Origin: Clostridia bacterium
GTDB taxonomy: Bacteria > Bacillota_A > Clostridia > Oscillospirales > CAG-272
Assembly (NCBI GenBank): GCA_017631775.1
Contig: JAGBSQ010000249.1
Span: 1-9,631 of the forward strand
Direction of reading: 5' to 3'
Length of the DNA stretch: 9,631 bases
Part shown: in pieces, positions 1 through 6,218 of the stretch
Layout of the letters: the number at the start of each line of letters is the position of its first letter
How positions within the stretch are numbered: the first letter of the stretch is position 1
Position numbers and translations under genes: made by a program
The notes under the pieces: model-generated
The model's database searches: none
The model's input: only the letters and a program-made list of their open reading frames with translations
What the model was told of the DNA's origin: nothing

Positions 1-6
1 ATTTGC

Positions 7-12
7 CCTCCT
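7..12 (-). promoter_or_regulatory. Shine-Dalgarno site of an off-window gene
   Basis: The minus strand reads AGGAGG here, followed by GCAAAT to the window edge. With usual spacing the start codon would lie just left of position 1. Together with the promoter at 28-56 this implies a minus-strand gene starting at the boundary with a leader of only about 20 bases. Confidence 0.7.
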
Positions 13-27
13 TCTCTTTTTTATTTT

Positions 28-56
28 ATTATACAATATTTTTGCCCCTTTTTCAA
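28..56 (-). promoter_or_regulatory. Sigma-A-type promoter for a gene beyond the left edge
   Basis: Read on the minus strand there is a -35 box TTGAAA (51-56), a 17-base spacer and a perfect -10 box TATAAT (28-33). Transcription would start near position 21 and run out of the window to the left. An AGGAGG ribosome binding site follows at 7-12. This promoter is back to back with the one for the MutS-like gene. The gene it serves is not in the window, so nothing can be said about its product. Confidence 0.75.
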
Positions 57-108
57 TAGCATTTTTTTGATTTTTTCACACTTTTGTACAGACGAACGGC
101 AAAATATA

Positions 109-117
109 TGTTATACT
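109..117 (+). promoter_or_regulatory. Extended -10 promoter of the MutS-like gene
   Basis: The sequence TG-T-TATACT (109-117) is an extended -10 element with five of six matches to TATAAT. No good -35 box lies 16-18 bases upstream; the TTGTACA at 84-90 is too far away. Extended -10 promoters can work without a -35 box. Transcription would start near 124, giving a leader of about 27 bases before the ATG at 151. Confidence 0.5.
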
Positions 118-150
118 ATAGGTAGTTTTGGAAGAAAGGATCTTTCAAGT

Positions 151-1752
151 ATGGATTTTAACACCTTTAGTTTGATATACCCCAACGAGGAACTTCGCAA
201 AAAGCACGATAGCGGCGAATGTGTACCGGATATCGATCTGTTTACCCTGCAAGAGCTCGGACTTCTTGAAGTGTTCAACCTCAAGAACCGCGATCTTTCG
301 GAGTTCTTTACGATGGATGCAGAGGTTATTCGCTACCGCATTGCAACCTTTGACGATATGCTCCGTTGCGGTGCACTGACCGATATGCTCAACAAGCTCG
401 TTCCTGTTCTCAATGATATTATGGAGCTGCGCCGTCTTGAAGCAGACAACGGCGACACAAACGATTATCTCTCCAGCATTACCGAAATCGAACTTTACGT
501 TTCGAGCGTAAAGGTTTTGCACGAATGCTTGACCGAGGTCAAGGGTGAACTCAAGAGCCCTGCTTTTTTGGCGCTCGCAGACCTTGTTACCACGCTTGCA
601 GAAAGCAATTACTACCGTGAACTGAACGAAAAGCTCAACGAGCTGACACGCCGCGTACGCGAAATTAAGAGCGTGACCGTTGGTGTCAATCTTGATGCAC
701 AGCTTCGTCCCTCCTCGGCAGGTGTTCTCTCTATCAATGCCGAAACCTTTAAGTCGGGTGATGCCTTGGATAAGATTTTGCGCCTCGACTTTAAAAATGA
801 CAATTACACCTGCATTGCAAACCTTGTTCCCTTTGGCAAAAAGCAGAGCGAGAACCAAAAAATGGCGCTCTCCCTCGCGTTCAACAGCGCTATTAACGAC
901 GTTTACCGCTCCTCTTTGCGCTCTTGGAAGAAGATTGTGCAAACTTATGTTTTGGAAAACACCGAATTCTTGCTCAATTTGATGCCTGAGTTTGAATTTT
1001 TGGTTAAGGGAACGAATATGCTGCGCGCTCTGCAAAACAAGGGTTGCGTGCTCTCGCTCCCCGAAATTCGCCCCATGGAGGAAAGAGCTTTTTCGGCAAC
1101 CGGACTTTACAATCCTTGTGTAGCACTCAAAATTGAGGATGAAATTGTTGCAAATGATCTTGTTTTTGATGAAAACGCGACCATTTATGTGCTTTCCGGA
1201 CCGAACCGCGGCGGCAAATCGGTTATCACTTGCGCAATAGGGCTTGCTCAGGTTATGATGCAGCTCGGTATGTACGTGCCTGCAGAAAATGCGAGCATTT
1301 CCCCCGTTGACGGCATTTATACACACTTCCCCACCGGTGCCGACGATACCATCGACAAAGGCCGTCTTGGTGAGGAATGTGCACGTCTTAGTGAAATTCT
1401 CGATTGTGTAACGGCTAACAGCTTGGTTCTTCTCGACGAGTCGCTTTCCTCGACAGGTAGCTTTGAGGCTTCTTACATTGCGGCAGAGGTTCTTGGCGGT
1501 CTTGCCCACGTTGGTTGCCGTTGCCTCTTCTCTACCCACTTGCACGAGTTGGCAGCTGAAATTGACAACATCAATGCTCGCTCCAAGGCTTCGGGCGGTG
1601 TTGCCATTGATACGCTCGTTGCAGGCATTAAGGGCGAAGGAAAGCGCTCCTTCAAAATTACACGTGCAAAGCCGGACGGCAAGAGCTACGCTCGCGACAT
1701 TGCCGAGAGCTATGGATTGACTTACGAAACCATTTTGAAGAGATTTGAATAA
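151..1752 (+). CDS. MutS-family DNA-binding ATPase lacking mismatch-recognition domain
   Basis: This 533-residue protein has a C-terminal MutS-type ABC ATPase (domain V). Visible motifs are Walker A GPNRGGKS (residues 350-357), a DDTIDKGRLGEE stretch (the MutS signature region), Walker B LVLLDE with D429 and E430, a D-loop-like SLSSTGSFEA, and the switch histidine in STHLHEL (H463). The first ~340 residues look mostly helical, like the lever and clamp regions of MutS. The N-terminal mismatch-binding domain with its Phe-x-Glu is missing, and there is no C-terminal Smr domain, so it is neither canonical MutS (about 850 residues) nor MutS2 (about 780). Its role is unknown; it could act on branched or recombining DNA, which is inference. 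I chose the ATG at 151 because AAAGGA lies 10 bases upstream and a promoter sits at 109-117. The frame is open upstream from 67, but a start there would precede the promoter. It is monocistronic and ends in a terminator shared with tspO. Confidence 0.85.
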   Translation: MDFNTFSLIYPNEELRKKHDSGECVPDIDLFTLQELGLLEVFNLKNRDLSEFFTMDAEVIRYRIATFDDMLRCGALTDMLNKLVPVLNDIMELRRLEADNGDTNDYLSSITEIELYVSSVKVLHECLTEVKGELKSPAFLALADLVTTLAESNYYRELNEKLNELTRRVREIKSVTVGVNLDAQLRPSSAGVLSINAETFKSGDALDKILRLDFKNDNYTCIANLVPFGKKQSENQKMALSLAFNSAINDVYRSSLRSWKKIVQTYVLENTEFLLNLMPEFEFLVKGTNMLRALQNKGCVLSLPEIRPMEERAFSATGLYNPCVALKIEDEIVANDLVFDENATIYVLSGPNRGGKSVITCAIGLAQVMMQLGMYVPAENASISPVDGIYTHFPTGADDTIDKGRLGEECARLSEILDCVTANSLVLLDESLSSTGSFEASYIAAEVLGGLAHVGCRCLFSTHLHELAAEIDNINARSKASGGVAIDTLVAGIKGEGKRSFKITRAKPDGKSYARDIAESYGLTYETILKRFE

Positions 1753-1795
1753 GCTATTAAGCTTTTTCATAGAATGAATTTAGAAAATAAATAAG

Positions 1796-1832
1796 AACTC
1801 CGAGAACAGAAATGTTCTCGGAGTTTTCTTTT
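1796..1832. terminator. Bidirectional intrinsic terminator between convergent genes
   Basis: A 12-bp stem (1796-1807 with 1814-1825, core CTCCGAGAAC) closes a six-base loop and is followed on the plus strand by TTTTCTTTT. On the minus strand the hairpin is followed by a T-rich run (1775-1795), so it can also terminate tspO. It overlaps the last bases of the tspO stop codon region (1831-1833). Confidence 0.9.
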
Positions 1833-2364
1833 ATGCCCTAAAAAAGACTGCAAAATTGAGAATGAGCATATAAACCAACCACAATTCGTGGAGCAAAAGG
1901 AGCATTCCCGCAAATTTGCTGACGCGGTAAAAGCAGAGTGTGACACCCGTGCAAAGTATGAGGATAAGGATACTTTCAAGCACACTCAAAAAGAGCAATC
2001 CTGCGCCAAAGAAGGTTGGATACCAACAAAGCTCCAATACTGCAAGCAGAACAAATAGCATTCCGCCCTTGTATTTATCTACCTCGCATCCGTGAGAACG
2101 GTACCCGAAAGCAAAGCCTGCCGCGCATCCTACTACGAGAAATGAGACTGTCCACAAAAGCGCCATCAACCACGAGGGCGGAACCATATCGGTAACGCCC
2201 AAGGACATTAGCAGGGTGTATGGACTGCCCACAAAAAAGCGAACGAGTATGCCGCCAACCATCACGCTACCGCCCATTAGAATCATCCAAAGCGGATTGC
2301 TATGCTCCATTTCCATATTCAGCCACGCGCCAACCGTCATGCGCCCATATTTCTTCTTAAACAA
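1831..2364 (-). CDS. tspO: TspO/MBR-family membrane protein
   Basis: TspO proteins are five-helix membrane proteins that bind porphyrins and related ligands; in bacteria they are linked to tetrapyrrole and stress control. The family hallmarks are visible in order: PPSW (residues 62-65) followed by W71 and a small-residue helix ending in G79, then LCWYPTFFG (111-120 region, the family's L-N-x-x-W-x-P-x-F-F-G block), and a last helix ending in LILN (167-170). Five hydrophobic segments lie near 25-46, 64-88, 100-118, 122-142 and 150-173. At 177 residues it is slightly longer than the usual 150-160, with a basic N-terminal extension. The start is the TTG at 2362-2364, eight bases after a GGGAGG site. 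A GTG at 2371-2373 directly abuts that site and is unlikely. The ATG at 2346-2348 is an alternative but lacks spacing support. The ribosome binding site sits inside a hairpin (2361-2396), suggesting translational or attenuation control. No heme or carotenoid gene is nearby to show its ligand. Confidence 0.82.
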   Translation of the reverse strand: MFKKKYGRMTVGAWLNMEMEHSNPLWMILMGGSVMVGGILVRFFVGSPYTLLMSLGVTDMVPPSWLMALLWTVSFLVVGCAAGFAFGYRSHGCEVDKYKGGMLFVLLAVLELCWYPTFFGAGLLFLSVLESILILILCTGVTLCFYRVSKFAGMLLLLHELWLVYMLILNFAVFFRA

Positions 2365-2396
2365 AAACAGCACCTCCCGAAAGATGCTGTTTTTGT
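2361..2396 (-). terminator. Hairpin: terminator of the PBP gene overlapping the tspO start
   Basis: The arms ACAAAAACAGCA (2361-2372) and TGCTGTTTTTGT (2385-2396) are perfect 12-bp inverted repeats. On the minus strand the order is an A-tract, CAGCA, a loop containing TCGGGAGG, TGCTG and a U-tract. This is the shape of an intrinsic terminator and it sits 40 bases after the penicillin-binding protein stop. The loop and 3' arm contain the GGGAGG ribosome binding site of tspO, and the U-tract contains its TTG start. It could therefore be a terminator for the upstream gene, an attenuator, or a structure hiding the tspO start. Confidence 0.65.
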
Positions 2397-2432
2397 GTGC
2401 ATCTCTCCTTAAAACCTATGACAGAGTGATGC

Positions 2433-2460
2433 ATTTTATTCGATTTGCGGCAAATTCCAA
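2433..2460 (-). promoter_or_regulatory. Candidate tspO promoter
   Basis: On the minus strand TTGGAA (2455-2460) is followed after 16 bases by TAAAAT (2433-2438), which overlaps the stop codon of the penicillin-binding protein gene. Transcription would start near 2426, giving tspO a leader of about 60 bases that contains the hairpin at 2361-2396. Box matches are four and five of six, so this is only a reasonable candidate. Confidence 0.4.
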
Positions 2461-4871
2461 GGCACGCGTAAGGGGTGGTTTTCGTCAACCTTCTCTTCTT
2501 CTTCGTTCTCTTCTTGGTGAGTGGTGCAAGAACGGTTGTATTGCTCCTTTTTGCCCGAAACGCCGCAATAGTCGGGGAGATTGGCGGCAAAATAGGCTTC
2601 GTTTGGGTTGGGATTTGGAGAAAGTGTGGCAGGGTCACCGCGAAAGACGTATTCGGCATCGCTAACCGTCACTTGCTTTGGAAAATGCCTTTCCACTTGA
2701 ATAAGTCCTACTTCTTTTCTCTCTTCATTTGGGCAATGGCCGTGGCATATGCCGCCCGAGGTGCAAACCTCGCAAAGAACGTGACATTGGCAAAGCGTTT
2801 TGGGGAGAGTTTCGGCGGTGAACCAACCCGTCTGGACTCTATTGCCGCGTGGATCTTTTTGACAAGCCTGTGCCAAAAGCTCACCCGAATCGCGGCAAAA
2901 GGTTGCTTTGATAACGGTGTTTGGCATGTCGAATTCTCGTCTTTCGCCTCTTTCTGTCACAATGCTGCGCATAACAGTGTTCCAAATATTGGTGCAAAGA
3001 TTGCGCCCCTCGAGTGCCTCGGGGTATTCGTAGCCGCACCAAACACCGCAAACAAGCGACGGCGTGTAGCCGATGAACCATCTATCGTTGTCATTTTGTG
3101 TGGTTCCCGTTTTGCCGGCACAAGCACAAAGGTTTTGAAGAGTGATTGAGGAAGAGGTTCCGCTCTCGACAACGCCCTCAAGCAGTTTGGTCATAATGGC
3201 GGCAGTCTCTACCGATAAAATGCGCTCGCTTTCATCTCCGCACGAAAGCAGAATATTCCCCTCGCTGTCGGTTACGCGATAATAGGAGCGCCAGGAATGA
3301 TACACGCCACCATCAGAGAGCGCCGTATAAGCCGTTGTAAGCTCGCGCAAGGTAACGCCGTAGTTGAGCTGTCCAAGTCCCAATGCCGCCCAATCGCAAT
3401 CGTTTGCCGCGGGCGTAGAGACAAGTCCCAAATGGAAGCGGTCGCGGCCGTAGGAATAGGATTTTTCAAGACCCAAATCCTCAAGTACGCGCAAGGCAAC
3501 GGTGTTTGTAGAGTGTGCAACGGCATAGGCAACGTTGGTAAGACCTCGGTAGGTATTGTTGGCATTCTTAGGCCAAACAGAACGGCCACTGACGTCAAAC
3601 TTGATAGGAACGTCATCATAAACGCTTGCCCAGTTAATAATCCCCTCTTCAAGTGCCGGAGCATACACCGTAAGCGGCTTGATGGTGGAGCCGGGCGCGC
3701 GTCGCGTTTGTGTTGCAAAGTTTTGCACGCGATTCCCTTTCTTTTCGCCAACGGCGCCTGCTACACCGAGAATATCCCCCGTTTTGCTATCGATAATAAT
3801 AATGGCCGACTGTGCGGACACGCCGTTTGCATTTTGTGGCACGCGCACCAAGGTGCGGTAGTACTCCTCGACAAGCGTTTGAATTTCTTTATCCATTGCC
3901 ATATCAATGTGAAGGCCGCCCGTGTGGAACAAATGTGAGGCCGCCGAACGGCTCATGCCGTATTTTGTGACAAGGTCGCTTATAACGTCCTCAATGACCA
4001 TATCGGCATACCACGAGTTTGATCCCCCACCGCTCGCCTCTTTTACGTTGAGCACCGTTTGGGCATTAGATGCCGCCGCAAATGCTGCCTCATCAAGATA
4101 GCCTTGTTCGTGCATTTGCGAAAGGATCAAATCTCGCCTTGCGCGATTGTTTTCGGGGTGGCGAATGGGGTTGTAATAGCTCGGATTGTTGGTGATTGCA
4201 ATAATTGCCGCGCATTCCTCGGGGGGCAGCTCCGAAACAGTTTTGGAAAAATAATGCTCTGCGGCGGCGGCAACTCCGTCGCATTGGTCGGAGAAATGCA
4301 CCACGTTGAGGTAAAGCTCAAGAATTTGTGTTTTGTCGAGTTTTCTTTCAAGGTCTCGCGCCCATAATATCTCTTGCAGCTTTCTCTTCCAAGTAGGGGC
4401 GTTTTCGCCCGTGAGGTTTTTGACGAGCTGCTGGGTGATGGTAGAGCCGCCAAAGTGACTGTCTCCGTGCAAAAAATAGTTGGCAACGGCGGCAAGCGTA
4501 CGTCGCCAATCGGTGCCTTTGTGCTCAAAAAATCGTTTGTCCTCAATGGCAATCACGGCATTGACCATTGCCGTTGGTATTTCTTCGTAAGGCACGTATG
4601 CAATCTCTCTGTTTGACCAAACCTCGTCGGTCACCTTTTGGCGCTGACCTTGGCGATTGGTGCGGTCGGTAAAATTGTAGATATAAAACTGCGGCGAACA
4701 CGGTTGCACACCAAGTGTTGGGAGAAGTTCGTCGGCAGAAACCGAAAAAGTAAGCGTTAGATAAAACGCCACGCAAATTCCAATCATCAAGGACACCCAC
4801 AAAACAGCGGCAACAATTCCCCAAAGAAAACGGCGCATCGCGGGTTTAATTCGTCTTGTTTTTTTTTGCAT
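2436..4871 (-). CDS. Class A penicillin-binding protein (transglycosylase-transpeptidase)
   Basis: This bifunctional peptidoglycan synthase polymerises lipid II and cross-links the strands outside the membrane. In the 811-residue form there is a basic cytoplasmic tail, a transmembrane anchor (about 16-40), and a GT51 transglycosylase with EDKRFFEHKG (catalytic E110) and GGSTITQQLVKNL (141-153). The penicillin-binding transpeptidase follows, with STIK (S395, K398), STN (454-456) and KTGT (587-590). After it comes a tail of about 200 residues with a cysteine/histidine cluster CQCHVLCEVC and an acidic, Glu-rich end. Length and order fit PBP1A/PonA-type enzymes. The first in-frame ATG is at 4883. 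The ATG at 4871 is preferred because GGAG lies seven bases before it and the likely transcript start near 4889 leaves almost no leader for the first ATG. It has its own promoter, divergent from the BofC-like gene, and ends before the hairpin at 2361-2396. Which of several paralogous class A proteins it is cannot be told from sequence alone. Confidence 0.95.
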   Translation of the reverse strand: MQKKTRRIKPAMRRFLWGIVAAVLWVSLMIGICVAFYLTLTFSVSADELLPTLGVQPCSPQFYIYNFTDRTNRQGQRQKVTDEVWSNREIAYVPYEEIPTAMVNAVIAIEDKRFFEHKGTDWRRTLAAVANYFLHGDSHFGGSTITQQLVKNLTGENAPTWKRKLQEILWARDLERKLDKTQILELYLNVVHFSDQCDGVAAAAEHYFSKTVSELPPEECAAIIAITNNPSYYNPIRHPENNRARRDLILSQMHEQGYLDEAAFAAASNAQTVLNVKEASGGGSNSWYADMVIEDVISDLVTKYGMSRSAASHLFHTGGLHIDMAMDKEIQTLVEEYYRTLVRVPQNANGVSAQSAIIIIDSKTGDILGVAGAVGEKKGNRVQNFATQTRRAPGSTIKPLTVYAPALEEGIINWASVYDDVPIKFDVSGRSVWPKNANNTYRGLTNVAYAVAHSTNTVALRVLEDLGLEKSYSYGRDRFHLGLVSTPAANDCDWAALGLGQLNYGVTLRELTTAYTALSDGGVYHSWRSYYRVTDSEGNILLSCGDESERILSVETAAIMTKLLEGVVESGTSSSITLQNLCACAGKTGTTQNDNDRWFIGYTPSLVCGVWCGYEYPEALEGRNLCTNIWNTVMRSIVTERGERREFDMPNTVIKATFCRDSGELLAQACQKDPRGNRVQTGWFTAETLPKTLCQCHVLCEVCTSGGICHGHCPNEERKEVGLIQVERHFPKQVTVSDAEYVFRGDPATLSPNPNPNEAYFAANLPDYCGVSGKKEQYNRSCTTHQEENEEEEKVDENHPLRVPWNLPQIE

Positions 4872-4895
4872 TTTAATCTCCATTCTTTTTTTGTT

Positions 4896-4922
4896 AGTAT
4901 CTCACGCGGCGGTGCATATCAA
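4896..4922 (-). promoter_or_regulatory. Promoter of the penicillin-binding protein gene
   Basis: On the minus strand TTGATA (4917-4922) and GATACT (4896-4901) are 15 bases apart, with a TG-A in front of the -10 box (extended -10). The predicted start near 4889 lies only a few bases before the first in-frame ATG, which favours the downstream ATG at 4871. The -35 end overlaps the plus-strand promoter, so the two divergent promoters may compete. Confidence 0.45.
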
Positions 4923-4937
4923 TCGCGAAAATGGATA

Positions 4938-4946
4938 TGCTATCAT
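4938..4946 (+). promoter_or_regulatory. Extended -10 promoter of the BofC-like gene
   Basis: The sequence TG-C-TATCAT (4938-4946) is an extended -10 with five of six matches. The -35 region is weak. A start near 4953 would give a leader of about 31 bases and leaves the AGGAG site at 4972-4976 in the transcript. Confidence 0.45.
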
Positions 4947-4983
4947 TACCGATGCGGCTAAAAAAAGAGATAGGAGACAGAAT

Positions 4984-5403
4984 ATGGATGTAACAAAGAT
5001 TTTTGCAATTCTTTGCGGATTTTTACTTATTGTTTGCCTCACGCTTGCCATTACCTGCCTTACGCTAATGCGAAACGCGGTAGATGAAACCGCTGTGTGG
5101 CAAGAACGCGCCGAAGCGCTTGTAAATGAGCTTGACGGCTGTGTGCAGGTGATGAAGGAATCAGAAACCGAGGATCTGCCGGTGATTGCCCCCGAAGATA
5201 GCGAGGACAATGCCCCTCGCAACCGCTATTGCCTGCGCCTTGAGGGCGAGCGCATTGGCATTTATGATGCTGACGGATTTTTGATTGAAGAGATTAAAAC
5301 CGAGGCAACCTTGCTACCCAAGGCAGAACGCCAAAGGCTGTTGGACGGTGTTTGGGCAGAAGATTGGAAAGCCTTGCAAAAGCTTGTTCAAGATTATGAA
5401 TAA
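4984..5403 (+). CDS. Membrane-anchored BofC-like protein
   Basis: This is a 139-residue protein with one N-terminal transmembrane segment (about 6-29), a short polar helix (35-60), an acidic linker (60-78) and a compact C-terminal domain (81-139). That domain contains YCLRLEGERIGIYDADG, a conserved-looking LLPKAERQRLLDG, and a final KLVQDYE. The pattern of strand-turn-strand, Leu-Pro, Leu-x-x-Gly and terminal Asp-Tyr-Glu resembles the C-terminal domain of BofC (forespore signalling protein of Bacillus) and many similar clostridial proteins. This is family resemblance by eye, not proof of BofC function. The domain should face outside the membrane. The ATG at 4984 follows AGGAG by seven bases; the frame is open upstream to 4891, but that would overlap the promoter. 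It is divergent from the penicillin-binding protein gene, 112 bases between starts, and ends at a strong terminator. Confidence 0.65.
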   Translation: MDVTKIFAILCGFLLIVCLTLAITCLTLMRNAVDETAVWQERAEALVNELDGCVQVMKESETEDLPVIAPEDSEDNAPRNRYCLRLEGERIGIYDADGFLIEEIKTEATLLPKAERQRLLDGVWAEDWKALQKLVQDYE

Positions 5404-5405
5404 AG

Positions 5406-5435
5406 AAAACCCCAACCGCTTTGGTTGGGGTTTTT
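5406..5435 (+). terminator. Intrinsic terminator of the BofC-like gene
   Basis: A stem of CCCCAACC with GGTTGGGG (5410-5417 and 5423-5430), extended by A-T pairs, closes a five-base GCTTT loop and is followed by TTTTT. It begins three bases after the stop codon. Confidence 0.93.
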
Positions 5436-5568
5436 GTGGTTTTTATCTTTATTGATAAAATCTACTACTTTAATTTTTTTGTCAATACCATGTCTGTTTT
5501 TTCGTGAAATAATACAATTGTTTGTTGTTGTGCTTGTATATATTGTATAATGTTTTTTAGCAAGATAC
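5436..5568. other. AT-rich intergenic gap between convergent genes
   Basis: This 133-base stretch holds no reading frame of note. It contains a small inverted repeat (TTTTATC 5441-5447 with GATAAAA 5454-5460), a longer-range one (ATACAAT 5512-5518 with ATTGTAT 5542-5548), and a plus-strand TATAAT at 5546-5551. No GC-rich terminator for the amidase gene is visible. Confidence 0.6.
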
Positions 5569-6129
5569 TTAATTTGTACCGTTTACGCCTCCGTTTAAAA
5601 GAACCTCGTAGCATGCGTCATCATTGAGCGAAAGATTGACTCCCTCTACGTGCAAAAAACGCGCTTTGGCATAGCTGTAAGTGGAGATGGGACGGTCGAG
5701 TGCATCGTTGGATTGTGCGCTTACAAAAATCTCTTCTCCTTCCCTTTTTGTAATGATAACGGTATGGTACCAATCCCCCTCGGCATTGGCATATTGCACC
5801 ACGTCGCCAACCTCGGCAAGCTCTCGGGGTACCTCTCTTGCAAAGGGTCCCACTCCCCCGTTTTCTTCGTCGAATTTTTGTGTGAGAAAATCATAAAAGT
5901 ACTCTACGCTACTCCAAGCGGGGGCTCTATCGTCGGATGAAATGTAGTACCACCCAACCCCGCGCGTGTAATTCATGGTACAGCTCCCTGCCAAAAGACA
6001 TTGCGAAACAAAATTTGTGCAGTTGCCTCCAATGCCGGTAAAATCAAAAAAGAGTGGATTGCGTGAGAGTGCCCAGGTTTTGGCATACTCCACGGCTCGC
6101 TCTCGGTTGTAGGGCTTTTGTATGAGCAT
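5569..6129 (-). CDS. Amidase_6-type (papain-like) putative amidase
   Basis: The 186-residue protein matches the putative amidase domain family (Pfam Amidase_6), a cysteine-hydrolase-like fold found in Gram-positive envelope proteins. In order it shows YNRERAVEYAKTWA (residues 6-19), the block GGNCTNFVSQC with the presumed catalytic Cys, GWYY and APAWSSVEYFYDFL, then GDVVQYAN, YHTVIIT with the presumed catalytic His, a SNDALDRPISTY stretch with a candidate third residue, and a final ARFLHVEG. The length is about that of a single domain. The chosen start has no signal peptide, so whether it acts on peptidoglycan outside or on another amide in the cell is open. The ATG at 6127-6129 follows GGAGG by eight bases. 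An upstream frame to 6198 would run through a terminator and is rejected. It lies 89 bases after the carboxypeptidase gene; a palindrome at 6156-6170 sits in the gap. No terminator is visible. Confidence 0.85.
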   Translation of the reverse strand: MLIQKPYNRERAVEYAKTWALSRNPLFFDFTGIGGNCTNFVSQCLLAGSCTMNYTRGVGWYYISSDDRAPAWSSVEYFYDFLTQKFDEENGGVGPFAREVPRELAEVGDVVQYANAEGDWYHTVIITKREGEEIFVSAQSNDALDRPISTYSYAKARFLHVEGVNLSLNDDACYEVLLNGGVNGTN

Positions 6130-6155
6130 AAGTAACGCCTCCTTGCATATTTTTA

Positions 6156-6170
6156 CATATACAGTATATG
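6156..6170. promoter_or_regulatory. Perfect 15-base palindrome, possible operator
   Basis: CATATAC-A-GTATATG is a perfect inverted repeat around one central base, placed between the upstream terminator and the amidase ribosome binding site (6138-6142). On the minus strand it includes TATACT, a possible -10 box, so a bound repressor would block transcription. No good -35 box goes with it. The operator role is inference. Confidence 0.4.
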
Positions 6171-6179
6171 CCAAACGGC

Positions 6180-6216
6180 AAAAAATGCCCCGCATCAATC
6201 GATGCGGGGGTTTTTT
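6180..6216. terminator. Intrinsic terminator of the carboxypeptidase gene
   Basis: A nine-base-pair stem, CCCCGCATC with GATGCGGGG (6188-6196 and 6201-6209), closes an AATC loop. On the minus strand it is followed by CA and six T's (6185 down to 6180), starting right after the stop codon of the carboxypeptidase gene. T-runs flank it on both strands, so it could work in either direction. Confidence 0.9.
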
Positions 6217-6218
6217 GG

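Noticed and set aside
145..1770. 541-residue minus-strand open frame covering the whole MutS-like gene
   Set aside because: It lies exactly opposite a gene with clear ATPase motifs, has a cysteine-rich composition without recognisable domains, and has no ribosome binding site. Codon bias on the sense strand explains it.
2337..2402. Possible 21-residue leader peptide (ATG at 2402, minus strand) overlapping the tspO start
   Set aside because: AAGGAG is only two bases from the ATG, too close for normal initiation, and the peptide shows no telling residue run. Left as a remote option for tspO control.
4891..4983. 31-residue N-terminal extension of the BofC-like protein
   Set aside because: It would start inside the divergent promoter region without a ribosome binding site, while the ATG at 4984 has a well-placed AGGAG and directly precedes the membrane helix.
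5457..5485. Perfect TTGACA on the minus strand at 5480-5485
   Set aside because: The matching -10 position reads GATTTT, only three of six, and no minus-strand gene follows; it faces the terminator of the BofC-like gene.
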